Origin: Megachile rotundata
Taxonomy: Eukaryota > Arthropoda > Insecta > Hymenoptera > Megachilidae
Direction: 5' to 3'
Length of the DNA stretch: 64,000 nucleotides
Assembly: GCF_050947335.1 (NCBI RefSeq)
Contig: NW_027473343.1
Span: 1,054,001-1,118,000 of the forward strand
Shown here: piece after piece, positions 1 to 14,896 of the stretch
How positions within the stretch are numbered: position 1 is the first letter of the stretch
Layout: every line of letters starts with the position of its first letter
Notes under the pieces: generated by a model
What the model was told of the DNA's origin: nothing
What the model saw: only the letters and a program-made list of their open reading frames with translations
The model's database searches: none
Made by a program: the position numbers and the translations under genes

Positions 1-868
1 CAATCATACATCACAATCATACAATCACAATCATACAATCGCAATCATACAATCGCAATCATACAATCGCAATCGCACAATCACAATCATACACACAATC
101 ATACAGTCACAATCATACAATCGCAATCATGCAATCGCAATCATATAATTACAATCTCCAAAATACAATCTCCCAAATACAATCATACAATCACAATCAT
201 ACAATCACAATCATACAATCACAATCATACTATCACAATCATACAATCCGAATCATACAATCACAATCATACAATAATAATCATACAATCACAATCATAC
301 AATCACAGTCATACAATCACAATCTTACAATCACAATCATACTATCACAATCATTCAATCATAATCATACAATCACAATCATACAATCACAATCGTACAA
401 TCACAATCGTACAATCACAATCGCACAATCACAATCATACAATCACAGTCATACAATCACAATCATACAATCACAATCATACGATCGCAATCATACAATC
501 ACAATCATACCATCACAATCATACAATCACAATCATACAATCATAATCATACAATTACAATCATACATCACAATCATACAATCACAATCATACAATCGCA
601 ATCATACAACTACAATCTCCCAAATACAATCTCCCAAATACAATCATACAATCACAATCATACAATCACAATCATACAATCACAATCATACAATCACAGT
701 CATATAATCACAGTCATACAATCACAATCATACTATCACTATCATACAATCACAATCATACAATCACAGTCATACAATCGCAATCATACAATCACAATCA
801 AACCATCACAATCATACAATCACAGTCATACAATCACAGTCATACAATCACAATCATACAATCACAAT
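1..868 (+). repeat. Variant-rich satellite segment, copied at 18,250-19,115
   Basis: This segment carries a distinctive run of variants: ATACATCAC at the start, a short ATACACAC unit near 92, the landmark starting at ATG 129 (GCAATCGCAATCATATAATT then changed CTCC units), the PvuI-type CGATCG near 482, a second landmark at 607 (CAACTACAATCTCCC), and CAAACCATC near 800. The same order recurs from 18,250 with only a few base differences and one 2-bp deletion in the ACACAC unit, so the offset moves from 18,249 to 18,247. Similarity is lost near 868/19,115. No gene is visible. Confidence 0.85.
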
Positions 869-1250
869 CATACAGTCACAATCATACAATCGCAATCATA
901 CAATCACAATCATTCTATCGCAATCATACAATCCCAATCATACCATCACAATCATACAATCACAACCATACAATCATAATCATACAATCCCAATAATACA
1001 ATCATAATCATACAATCACAATCATACAATCGCAATCATACAATCACAATCATACAATCCCAATCATACTAACAGACTCATACAATCGCAATCATACAAT
1101 TACAATCTCCCAAATACAATCTCCCAAATACAATCATACAATCACAATCATACAATCAAAATCATACAATCACAATCATACAATCACAATCATACAATCA
1201 CAATCATACAATCGCAATCATACACCCACAATCACACAATTACAATCACA
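869..1250 (+). repeat. Satellite segment with CCCAATAA and ACACCC variants
   Basis: Rare variants CCCAATAA (989), ACTAACA (about 1,069), a doubled CTCCCAAAT landmark (about 1,099-1,132) and ACACCCAC (about 1,223) occur in this order. The same order is found at about 28,950-29,335 (CCCAATAA at 29,073) and about 37,480-37,870 (CCCAATAA at 37,598). Parts of it (the CTCCC pair plus ACACCC) recur near 40,720-40,880, 47,322-47,470 and 54,768-54,916. This is a dispersed copy group within the array. Confidence 0.75.
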
Positions 1251-2204
1251 ATCATACGATCGCAATCATACAATCACAATCATACCATCACAATCATACA
1301 ATCACAATCATACAATCATAATCATACAATTACAATCATACATCACAATCATACAATCACAATCATACAATCGCAATCGCACAATCACAATCGTACAATC
1401 ACAATCGCACAATCACAATCGCACAATCACAATCATACAATCACAGTCATACAATCACAATCATACAATCACAATCATACATTCAAAGTCATGCAATCAC
1501 AATCATACAATCACAATCATGCAATCACAATCGTACAATCACAATCGTACAATCACAATTGCACAATCACAATCGCACAACCACAATCATACAATCACAG
1601 TCATACAATCACAATCATACAATCACAATCATACTATCACAATCATACAATCACAATCATACAATCACAATCATACAATCAATATCATACAATCACAATC
1701 ATACAATCACAATCATGCAATCACAATCATACAATCGCTTTCATACAATCGCAATCATACAATCACAATCATACAATCACAATCGTACATTCACAATCAT
1801 ACAATCACAATCATACAATCACAATCATACAATCACAAAAATACAATCATAATCATACAATCACAATCATACGATCACAATCATACTATCACAATCATAC
1901 AATCACAATCATACAATCACAATCATACATTCAAAGTCATGCAATCACAATCATACAATCACAATCATGCAATGACAATCGTACAATCACAATCGTACAA
2001 TCACAATCGCACGATCACAATCGCACAATCACAGTCATACAATCACAGTCATACAATCACAATCATACAATCACAATCATACTATCACAATCATACAGTC
2101 ACAATCATACAATCATAATCATACAATCACAATCATACAATCATAATCATACAATCACAATCATACAATCGCAATCATACAATCACAATCATACAATCAC
2201 AATC
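1251..2204 (+). repeat. Satellite segment; 1,479-2,199 copied at 8,221-8,941
   Basis: Two cassettes beginning ACATTCAAAGTCATGC (1,479 and 1,927) are followed by runs of TCGTAC and TCGCAC variants. The segment from 1,479 matches the one from 8,221 at a constant offset of 6,742, including the rare AATTGCAC near 1,559, CAATCAATATC and CGCACGATC variants; one C to T difference is visible at about 8,638. Upstream of 1,479 the match continues at offset 6,616, so the second copy carries nine extra units (126 bp). The match ends near 2,200. Confidence 0.82.
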
Positions 2205-5200
2205 ATACAATCACAAAAATACAATCATAATCATACAACCACAATCATACTATCGCAATCATACAATCGCAATCATACCATCACAATCATACAGTCACAA
2301 CCATACAATCATAATCATACAATCACAATCATACAATCATAATCATACAATCACAATCATACAATCGCAATCATACAATCACAATCATACAATCGCAATC
2401 ATACTATCGCAATCATACAATCACAATCATACAATCACAATCATACAATCACAATCATGCAATCACAATCATACAATCGCTTTCATACAATCGCAATCAT
2501 ACAATCACAATCATACAATCACAATCGTACAATCACAATCATACAATCACAATCATACAATCACAATCATACAATCACAAAAATACAATCATAATCATAC
2601 AATCACAATCATACGATCGCAATCATACAATCACAATCATACCATCACAATCATACAATCACAATCATACAATCATAATCATACAATTACAATCATACAT
2701 CACAATCATACAATCACAATCATACAATCGCAATCATACAACTACCATCACCCAAATACAATCATACAATCACAATCATACAATCACAATCGTACAATCA
2801 CAATCATACAATCACAATCATACAATCACAATCATACTATCACAATCATACTATCGCAATCATACAATCGCAATCATACCATCACAATCATACAGTCACA
2901 ACCATACAATCATAATCGTACAATCACAATCGCACAATCACAATCATACAATCACAGTCATACGATCACAATCATACAATCACAATCATACTATCACAAT
3001 CATACAATCACAATCATACAATCACAATCATACAATCAATATCATACAATCACAATCATGCAATCACAATCATACAATCGCTTTCATACAATCGCAATCA
3101 TACAATCACAATCATACAATCACAATCATACAATCACAGACATACAATCACAATCTTACAATCACAATCATACAATCACAATCATACAGTCACAATCATA
3201 CAATCACAATCACACAATCACAATCATACTATCGCAATCATACAATCGCAATCATACAATCACAATCATACAATCACAATCATACTATCGCAATCATACA
3301 ATCACAATCATACAATCACAATCATACAATCACAATCATACAATTACAATCATACAATCACAATCATACAATCACAATCATACAATCACAATCATACAAT
3401 CACAATCATACAATCACAATCATACAATCACAATCATACAATCACAATCATACAATCACAATCATACAATCACAATCATACAATCACAATCATGCAATCA
3501 CAATCATACAATCACAATCATACAATCGCAATCCTACAATTACAATCTCCAAAATACAATCTCCCAAATACAATCATACAATCACAATCATACAATCATA
3601 ATCATACAATCACAATCATACAATCACAATCATACAATCACAACCATACAATCACAATCTTACAATCACAATCATACTATCACAATCATACAATCACAAT
3701 CATACAATCACAATCATACTATCACAATCATACAATCACAATCATACAATCACAATCATACAATCACAGTCATACAATCACAATCCTACAATCACTATCA
3801 TACTATCACAATCATACAATGACAATCATACAATCACAATCATACAATCACAATCATACAATCACAATCATACATACAAAATCATGCAATCTCAATCATA
3901 CAATCACAAACATGCAATCACAATCATACAATCATAATCATACAATGACAATCATACAATCATAATCATACAATCACAATCATACAATCACAGTCATACA
4001 ATCACAATCATACAATCACAATCATACAATCACAATCATACAATCACAATCATACATACAAAATCATGCAATCTCAATCATACAATCACAAACATGCAAT
4101 CACAATCATACAATCATAATCATACAATGACAATCATACAATCATAATCATACAATCACAATCTTACAATCACAATCATACTATCACAATCATACTATCA
4201 CAATCATACAATCACAATCGCACAGTCACAATCATACAATCACAGTCATACAATCACAATCATACTACACAATCATACGATCGCAATCATACAATCACAA
4301 TCATACCATAACAATCATACAATCACAATCATACAATCATAATCATACAATTACAATCATACATCACAATCATACAATCACAATCATACAATCGCAATCA
4401 TACAACTACAATCTCCCAAATACAATCTCCCAAATACAATCATACAATCACAATCATACAATCACAATCATACAACCACAATCAGACAATCACAATCATA
4501 CAATAACAATCATACAATCACAGTCATATAATCACAGTCATACAATCACAATCATACTATCACTATCATACAATCACAATCATACAATCACAGTCATACA
4601 ATCGCAATCATACAATCACAATCATACCATCACAATCATACAATCACAGTCATACAATCACAGTCATACAATCACAATCATACAATCACAATCATACAGT
4701 TACAATCATACAATCACAATCATACAATCACAGTCATTCTATCGCAATCATACAATCACAATCATACCATCGCAATCATACGATCACAATCATACAATCA
4801 CAATCATACAATCACAACCATACAATCACAATCATACAAACACAATCATACAGTCACAATCATACAATCACAATCATACAATCGCAAGCATACAATCACA
4901 ATCATACAATCACAATCATACAATCGCGAACATACAATTACAATCTCCCAAATACAATCATACAATCACAATCATGCAATCACAATCATACAATCACAAT
5001 CATACAATCGCAACCATACAATCACAATCATACTATCACAATCATAAAATCACAATCATGCAATCACAATCATACAATCATAATCAGACAATGACAATCA
5101 TACAATCACAATCATACAATCACAATCATACTATCGCAATCTTACAATCACAATCATACTATCACAATCAAACAATCATAATCATACTATCACAATCATA

Positions 5201-5425
5201 CAATCACAATCATACAATCACAATCATACAATCACAATCATACAATCACAATCATACATGCAAAATCATGCAATCTCAATCATACAATCACAATCATGCC
5301 ATCACAATCATACAATCATAATCATACAATGACAATCAACCAATCATAATCATACAATCACAATCATACAATCACAATCATACAGTCACAATCGTACAAT
5401 CACAATCGCACAATCACAATCATAC
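2205..5425 (+). repeat. 3.2-kb higher-order block, copied with indels at 9,829-13,441
   Basis: Landmarks in order: CAACCACAATC (2,236), CAACTACCATCACCC (2,739), CTTTC (about 3,078), CAGACATAC, a perfect-consensus run (3,348-3,490), a CTCC landmark (about 3,540), two ACATACAAAATC units (3,871 and 4,053), CAACTACAATCTCCC (4,403), GCGAACATAC (about 4,926) and TACATGCAAA (5,255). All recur in the same order from 9,829. The offset steps from 7,624 to 7,638, 7,932, 7,960, 7,946, 7,947, 8,031 and 8,017. Nearly all steps are multiples of 14, so whole units were gained or lost. The one-base step is explained by a 13-bp unit (ATACTACACAATC) near 4,263 that the second copy lacks. Confidence 0.85.
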
Positions 5426-7600
5426 TATCACAGTCATACAATCACAATCATACAATCACAATCATACTATCACAATCATACAATCACAATCATACAATCA
5501 CAATCATACCATCACAGTCATTCAATCATAATCATACAATCACAATCACACAATCACAATCGTACAATCACAATCGTACAATCACAATCGCACAACCACA
5601 ATCATACAATCACAGTCATACAATCACAATCATACAATCACAATCATACTATCACAATCATACAATCACAATCATACAATCACAATCATACAATCACAAT
5701 CATACAATCACAGTCATACAATCACAATCATACAATCACAATCATACAATCACAATCATACAATCACAATCATACAATCACAATCATACAATCACAATCA
5801 TACATACAAAATCATGAAATCTCAATCATACAATCACAAAAATACAATCATAATCATACAATCACAATCATACAATCGCAATCATACAATCACAATCATA
5901 CTATCACAATCATACAATCACAATCATACAATCACAATCATACATTCAAAGTCATGCAATCACAATCATACAATCACAATCATGCAATCACAATCGTACA
6001 ATCACAATCGTACAATCACAATCGTACAATCACAATCGAACAATCACAATCGCACAATCACAATCATACAATCACGGTCATACAATCACAATCATACAAT
6101 CACAATCATACTATCACAATCATACAATCACAATCATACAATCACAATCATACAATCAATATTATACAATCACAATCATACAATCACAATCATGCAATCA
6201 CAATCATACAATCACAATCATACTATCACAATCATACAATCACAATCATACAATCACAATCATACAATCACAATCATACATTCAAAGTCATGCAATCTCA
6301 ATCATACAATCACAATCATGCAATCACAATCGTACAATCACAATCGTACAATCACAATCGTACAATCACAATCGTACAATCACAATCATACAATCACAAT
6401 CGTACAATGACAAACATACAATCACAATCATACAATCACAATCATACAATCACAATCATACAATCACAAAAATACAATCATAATCATACAATCACAATCA
6501 TACAATCGCAATCATTCAATCACAATCATACAATCATAATCATACAATCACAATCATACCATCACAATCATACAATCATAATCATACAATCACAATCATA
6601 CAAACACAATCATACTATCGCAATCATACAATCGCAATCATACAACCACAATCAGACAATCACAATCATACAATCACAATCATACAATCACAATCATACA
6701 ATCTCAATCATACAATCACAATCATACTATCACAATCATACAATCGCAATCATACAATCACAATCATACAATCAATATCGTACAATCACAATCATACAAT
6801 CACAATCATGCAATCACAATCATACAATCGCATTCATACAATCGCAATCATACAATCGCAATCATACAATCACAATCATACTATCACAATCATACAAACA
6901 CAATCATACTATCGCAATCATACAATCGCAATCATACAACCACAATCAGACAATCACAATCATACAATCACAATCATACAATCACAATCATACAATCTCA
7001 ATCATACAATCACAATCATACTATCACAATCATACAATCACGATCATACAATCACAATCACACAATCACAAAAATACAATCATAATCATACAATCACAAT
7101 CGTACAATCGCAATCATACAATTACAATTTCCCAAATACAATCATACAATCACAATCATGCAATCACAATCATACAATCACAATCATACAATCGCAACCA
7201 TACAATCACAATCATACTATCACAATCATAAAATCACAATCATGCAATCACAATCATACAATCATAATCAGACAATGACAATCATACAATCACAATCATA
7301 CAATCGCAATCAGACAATCACAATCACACAATCACAATCATACAATGACAATCGTACAAACATAATCATACAATCACAATCATCCAACCACAATCATACA
7401 ATCACAATCATACTATCACAATCATACAATCACAATCATACAATCACAATCATACAATCACAATCATACAATCACAGTCATACAATCACAATCCTACAAT
7501 CACTATCATACTATCACAATCATACAATCACAATCATACAATCACAATCATACAATCACAATCATACAATCACAATCATACAATCACAATCATACAATCA
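5426..7600 (+). repeat. Satellite segment related to 13,960-16,990
   Basis: From about 5,800 (ATGAAATCTC variant at 5,814) to about 6,650 the variant order matches 13,971-14,810 and its tandem copy at 15,413-16,250, including ATCGAAC and CACGGTC; one extra TCGTAC unit is present here. From about 6,690 (ACAATCTC at 6,698) to about 7,470 it matches 16,311-16,990, first at offset 9,613 and later 9,543, a loss of five units in the second copy. A landmark near 7,118 reads TTTCCC instead of TCTCCC. No non-repeat DNA is seen. Confidence 0.75.
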
Positions 7601-7990
7601 CAATCATACAATCACAAAAATACAATCATAATCATACAATCACAATCATACAATCGCAATCATACAATCACAATCATACAATCATAATCATAGAATCACA
7701 ATCATACGATCGCAATCATACAATCACAATCATACCATCACAATCATATAGTCACAATCATACAATAATAATCATACAATTACAATCATACATCACAATC
7801 ATACAATCACAATCATACAATCGCAATCATACAATCGCAATCATACAATCGCAATCGCACAATCACAATCATACACACAATCATACAGTCACAATCATAC
7901 AATCGCAATCATGCAATCGCAATCATATAATTACAATCTCCAAAATACAATCTCCCAAATACAATCATACAATCACAATCATACAATCGC
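7430..7990 (+). repeat. Satellite segment copied at about 17,897-18,455
   Basis: The order CACAGTC (7,474), TCCTACAATCAC, ACAAAAATAC (7,614), ATAGAATC, CGATCG (7,707), ATATAGTC, ATACATCAC, ATACACAC and the ATG landmark at 7,911 recurs at offset 10,467. The offset drops to 10,465 after the ATACACAC unit, which is 2 bp shorter in the second copy. One TAATAATC versus CATAATC difference is visible near 7,765. Confidence 0.8.
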
Positions 7991-8668
7991 AATCGCACAA
8001 TCACAATCGTACAATCACAATCGCACAATCACAATCGCACAATCACAATCATACAATCACAGTCATACAATCACAATCATACAATCACAATCATACTATC
8101 ACAATCATACAATCACAATCATACAATCACAATCATACAATCACAATCATGCAAACACAATCATACAATCACAATCATACTATCACAATCATACAATCAC
8201 AATCATACAATCACAATCATACATTCAAAGTCATGCAATCACAATCATACAATCACAATCATGCAATCACAATCGTACAATCACAATCGTACAATCACAA
8301 TTGCACAATCACAATCGCACAACCACAATCATACAATCACAGTCATACAATCACAATCATACAATCACAATCATACTATCACAATCATACAATCACAATC
8401 ATACAATCACAATCATACAATCAATATCATACAATCACAATCATACAATCACAATCATGCAATCACAATCATACAATCGCTTTCATACAATCGCAATCAT
8501 ACAATCACAATCATACAATCACAATCGTACATTCACAATCATACAATCACAATCATACAATCACAATCATACAATCACAAAAATACAATCATAATCATAC
8601 AATCACAATCATACGATCACAATCATACTATCACAATTATACAATCACAATCATACAATCACAATCAT

Positions 8669-9676
8669 ACATTCAAAGTCATGCAATCACAATCATACAA
8701 TCACAATCATGCAATGACAATCGTACAATCACAATCGTACAATCACAATCGCACGATCACAATCGCACAATCACAGTCATACAATCACAGTCATACAATC
8801 ACAATCATACAATCACAATCATACTATCACAATCATACAGTCACAATCATACAATCATAATCATACAATCACAATCATACAATCATAATCATACAATCAC
8901 AATCATACAATCGCAATCATACAATCACAATCATACAATCACAATCATAATATCGCAATCATACAATCACAATCATACAATCACAATCATGCAATCACAA
9001 TCATACAATCGCAATCTTACAATCACAATCATACAATCACAATCATACAATCACAATCATACAATCACAAAAATACAATCATAATCATACAATCACAATC
9101 ATACAATCGCAATCATACAATCACAATCATACTATCACAATCATACAATCACAATCATACAATCACAATCATACATTCAAAGTCATGCAATCACAATCAT
9201 ACAATCACAATCATGCAATGACAATCGTACAATCACAATCGTACAATCACAATCGCACGATCACAATCGCACAATCACAGTCATACAATCACAGTCATAC
9301 AATCACAATCATACAATCACAATCATACTATCACAATCATACAGTCACAATCATACAATCATAATCATACAATCACAATCATACAATCATAATCATACAA
9401 TCACAGTCATACAATCGCAATCATACAATCACAATCATACAATCACAATCATACTATCGCAATCATACAATCACAATCATAGAATCACAATCATGCAATC
9501 ACAATCATACAATCGCAATCTTACAATCACAATCATACAATCACAATCATACAATCACAATCATACAATCACAAAAATACAATCATAATCATACAATCAC
9601 AATCATACAATCGCAATCATACAATCACAATCATACTATCACAATCATACAATCACAATCATACAATCACAATCAT
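8669..9676 (+). repeat. 504-bp tandem duplication (two copies, 36 units each)
   Basis: Copies run 8,669-9,172 and 9,173-9,676, each starting ACATTCAAAGTCATGC; the same start recurs at 9,677, where the sequence then changes. The period is exactly 36 x 14 bp. I saw about three base differences between the copies: ACAATC versus ACAGTC near 9,403, ATAATATC versus ATACTATC near 8,949, and ATACAATC versus ATAGAATC near 9,480. A further partial copy starts at 10,908. Confidence 0.9.
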
Positions 9677-12600
9677 ACATTCAAAGTCATGCAATCACAA
9701 TCATACAATCACAATCATGCAATCACAATCATACAATCGCTTTCATACAATCGCAATCATACAATCACAATCATACAATCACAATCGTACAATCACAATC
9801 ATACAATCACAATCATACAATCACAATCATACAATCACAAAAATACAATCATAATCATACAACCACAATCATACTATCGCAATCATACAATCGCAATCAT
9901 ACCATCACAATCATACAGTCACAACCATACAATCATAATCATACAATCACAATCATACAATCATAATCATACAATCACAATCATACAATCGCAATCATAC
10001 AATCACAATCATACAATCGCAATCATACTATCGCAATCATACAATCACAATCATACAATCACAATCATACAATCACAATCATGCAATCACAATCATACAA
10101 TCGCTTTCATACAATCGCAATCATACAATCACAATCATACAATCACAATCGTACAATCACAATCATACAATCACAATCATACAATCACAATCATACAATC
10201 ACAAAAATACAATCATAATCATACAATCACAATCATACGATCGCAATCATACAATCACAATCATACCATCACAATCATACAATCACAATTATACAATCAT
10301 AATCATACAATTACAATCATACATCACAATCATACAATCACAATCATACAATCGCAATCATACAACTACCATCACCCAAATACAATCATACAATCACAAT
10401 CATACAATCAGAATCGTACAATCACAATCATACAATCACAATCATACAATCACAATCATACTATCACAATCATACTATCGCAATCATACAATCGCAATCA
10501 TACCATCACAATCATACAGTCACAACCATACAATCATAATCGTACAATCACAATCGCACAATCACAATCATACAATCACAGTCATACGATCACAATCATA
10601 CAATCACAATCATACTATCACAATCATACAATCACAATCATACAATCACAATCATACAATCAATATCATACAATCACAATCATACAATCACAATCATGCA
10701 ATCACAATCATACAATCGCTTTCATACAATCGCAATCATACAATCACAATCATACAATCACAATCATACAATCACAGACATACAATCACAATCTTACAAT
10801 CACAATCATACAATCACAATCATACAGTCACAATCATACAATCACAATCACACAATCACAATCATACTATCGCAATCATACAATCGCAATCATACAATCA
10901 CAATCATACATTCAAAGTCATGCAATCACAATCATACAATCACAATCATGCAATGACAGTCGTACAATCACAATCGTACAATCACAATCGCACGATCACA
11001 ATCGCACAATCACAGTCATACAATCACAGTCATACAATCACAATCATACAATCACAATCATACTATCACAATCATACAGTCACAATCATACAATCATAAT
11101 CATACAATCACAATCATACAATCATAATCATACAATCACAATCATACAATCGCAATCATACAATCACAATCATACAATCACAATCATACTATCGCAATCA
11201 TACAATCACAATCATACAATCACAATCATGCAATCACAATCATACAATCGCAATCTTACAATCACAATCATACAATCACAATCATACAATCACAATCATA
11301 CAATCACAATCATACAATCACAATCATACAATCACAATCATACAATCACAATCATACAATCACAATCATACAATCACAATCATACAATCACAATCATACA
11401 ATCACAATCATACAATCACAATCATGCAATCACAATCATACAATCACAATCATACAATCGCAATCCTACAATTACAATCTCCAAAATACAATCTCCCAAA
11501 TACAATCATACAATCACAATCATACAATCATAATCATACAATCACAATCATACAATCACAATCATACAATCACAACCATACAATCACAATCTTACAATCA
11601 CAATCATACTATCACAATCATACAATCACAATCATACAATCACAATCATACTATCACAATCATACAATCACAATCATACAATCACAATCATACAATCACA
11701 GTCATACAATCACAATCCTACAATCACTATCATACTATCACAATCATACAATCACAATCATACAATCACAATCATACAATCACAATCATACAATCACAAT
11801 CATACAATCACAATCATACAATCACAATCATACATACAAAATCATGCAATCTCAATCATACAATCACAAACATGCAATCACAATCATACAATCATAATCA
11901 TACAATGACAATCATACAATCATAATCATACAATCACAATCATACAATCACAATCATACAATCACAATCATACAATCACAATCATACAATCACAATCATA
12001 CATACAAAATCATGCAATCTCAATCATACAATCACAAACATGCAATCACAATCATACAATCATAATCATACAATGACAATCATACAATCATAATCATACA
12101 ATCACAATCTTACAATCACAATCATACTATCACAATCATACTATCACAATCATACAATCACAATCGCACAATCACAATCATACAATCACAGTCATACAAT
12201 CACAATCATACAATCACAATCATACGATCGCAATCATACAATCACAATCATACCATCACAATCATACAATCACAATCATACAATCATAATCATACAATTA
12301 CAATCATACATCACAATCATACAATCACAATCATACAATCGCAATCATACAACTACAATCTCCCAAATACAATCTCCCAAATACAATCATACAATCACAA
12401 TCATACAATCACAAACATACAATCACAATCATACTATCACAATCATACAAACACAATCATACAATCACAATCATACAATCACAATCATACAATCACAATC
12501 ATACAACCACAATCAGACAATCACAATCATACAATAACAATCATACAATCACAGTCATATAATCACAGTCATACAATCACAATCATACTATCACTATCAT

Positions 12601-12796
12601 ACAATCACAATCATACAATCACAGTCATACAATCGCAATCATACAATCACAATCATACCATCACAATCATACAATCACAGTCATACAATCACAGTCATAC
12701 AATCACAATCATACAATCACAATCATACAGTCACAATCATACAATCACAATCATACAATCACAGTCATTCTATCGCAATCATACAATCACAATCAT
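9677..12796 (+). repeat. Second copy of the 2,205-5,425 higher-order block (main part)
   Basis: From 9,829 the landmark order follows 2,205 onward: CAACCAC at about 9,860, CAACTACCATCACCC at 10,363, CTTTC near 10,717, CAGACATAC near 10,775, a CTCC landmark near 11,469, ACATACAAAATC at 11,831 and 11,999, and CAACTACAATCTCCC at 12,350. Relative to the first copy it has gained 294 bp (21 units) around 10,908-11,190, carrying an ACATTCAAAGTC cassette similar to 8,669, and 84 bp (6 units) around 12,411-12,495 with a CACAAACATAC variant. It has lost one unit between the two ACATACAAAATC marks. Confidence 0.82.
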
Positions 12797-13730
12797 ACCA
12801 TCGCAATCATACGATCACAATCATACAATCACAATCATACAATCACAACCATACAATCACAATCATACAAACACAATCATACAGTCACAATCATACAATC
12901 ACAATCATACAATCGCAAGCATACAATCACAATCATACAATCACAATCATACAATCGCGAACATACAATTACAATCTCCCAAATACAATCATACAATCAC
13001 AATCATGCAATCACAATCATACAATCACAATCATACAATCGCAACCATACAATCACAATCATACTATCACAATCATAAAATCACAATCATGCAATCACAA
13101 TCATACAATCATAATCAGACAATGACAATCATACAATCACAATCATACAATCACAATCATACTATCGCAATCTTACAATCACAATCATACTATCACAATC
13201 AAACAATCATAATCATACTATCACAATCATACAATCACAATCATACAATCACAATCATACAATCACAATCATACATGCAAAATCATGCAATCTCAATCAT
13301 ACAATCACAATCATGCCATCACAATCATACAATCATAATCATACAATGACAATCAACCAATCATAATCATACAATCACAATCATACAATCACAATCATAC
13401 AGTCACAATCGTACAATCACAATCGCACAATCACAATCATACCATCGCAATCATACGATCACAATCATACAATCACAATCATACAATCACAACCATACAA
13501 TCACAATCATACAAACACAATCATACCGTCACAATCATACAATCACAATCATACAGTCGCAAGCATACAATCGCAATCATACAATCACAATCATACAATC
13601 GCGAACATACAATTACAATCTCCCAAATACAATCATACAATCACAATCATGCAATCACAATCATACAATCACAATCATACAATCGCAACCATACAATCAC
13701 AATCATACTATCACAATCATAAAATCACAA
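12797..13730 (+). repeat. 644-bp tandem duplication, second copy partial
   Basis: ACCATCGCAATCATACGATC begins at 12,797 and again at 13,441, a period of 46 x 14 bp. Shared marks include CAAACAC, CGCAAGC, GCGAACATAC (12,957 and 13,601) and one CTCCCAAAT landmark. The second copy follows the first only to about 13,730, where ATGCAATC is replaced by ATACAATC and the order changes. The retained part then recurs a third time from 14,897 as part of the 1,442-bp duplication. Confidence 0.85.
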
Positions 13731-14896
13731 TCATACAATCACAGTCATACAATCACAATCATACAATCACAATCATACTATCACAATCATACAATCACAA
13801 TCATACAATCACAATCATACAATCACAATCATACAATCACAGTCATACAATCACAATCATACAATCACAATCATACAATCACAATCATACAATCACAATC
13901 ATACAATCACAATCATACAATCACAATCATACAATCACAATCATACAATCACAATCATACATACAAAATCATGAAATCTCAATCATACAATCACAAAAAT
14001 ACAATCATAATCATACAATCACAATCATACAATCGCAATCATACAATCACAATCATACTATCACAATCATACAATCACAATCATACAATCACAATCATAC
14101 ATTCAAAGTCATGCAATCACAATCATACAATCACAATCATGCAATCACAATCGTACAATCACAATCGTACAATCACAATCGAACAATCACAATCGCACAA
14201 TCACAATCATACAATCACGGTCATACAATCACAATCATACAATCACAATCATACTATCACAATCATACAATCACAATCATACAATCACAATCATACAATC
14301 AATATTATACAATCACAATCATACAATCACAATCATGCAATCACAATCATACAATCACAATCATACTATCACAATCATACAATCACAATCATACAATCAC
14401 AATCATACAATCACAATCATACATTCAAAGTCATGCAATCTCAATCATACAATCACAATCATGCAATCACAATCGTACAATCACAATCGTACAATCACAA
14501 TCGTACAATCACAATCATACAATCACAATCGTACAATGACAAACATACAATCACAATCATACAATCACAATCATACAATCACAATCATACAATCACAAAA
14601 ATACAATCATAATCATACAATCACAATCATACAATCGCAATCATTCAATCACAATCATACAATCATAATCATACAATCACAATCATACGATCGCAATCAT
14701 ACAATCACAATCATACCATCACAATCATACAATCATAATCATACAATCACAATCATACAAACACAATCATACTATCGCAATCATACAATCGCAATCATAC
14801 AACCACAATCAGACAATCACAATCATACAATCACAATCATACAATCACAATCATTCAATCACAATCATACAATCATAATCATACAATCACAATCAT
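13455..14896 (+). repeat. 1,442-bp higher-order unit, copy 1
   Basis: The unit (103 x 14 bp) starts at ACGATCAC 13,455. It contains GCGAACATAC (13,601), ATGAAATCTC (13,971), ATCGAAC, CACGGTC, CAATATTATAC, two ACATTCAAAGTC cassettes, ACAAAAATAC and a CGATCG site. All of these recur exactly 1,442 bp later. No register-shifting unit lies inside, which agrees with a period that is an exact multiple of 14. Differences noted: CAGTCGCAAGC here against CAATCGCAAGC, and CATACCGTC is shared by both. Confidence 0.9.

Noticed and set aside
1479..1520. CENP-B box or other known centromere motif in the ACATTCAAAGTC cassette
   Set aside because: The cassette does not contain the CENP-B box core (TTCG followed by CGGG); the resemblance is limited to TTC.
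4920..4960. Small gene or promoter at the GCGAACATAC and CTCCCAAAT units
   Set aside because: The same changed units recur in several copies within the repeat and stay in 14-bp register, so they are satellite variants and not a separate element.
9689..11533. 614-codon open frame, the longest on the + strand
   Set aside because: It is made of the 14-mer repeat read through three phases, overlaps other open frames of the same composition, and begins and ends at chance ATG and TAA variants. No domain or non-repeat sequence is present.
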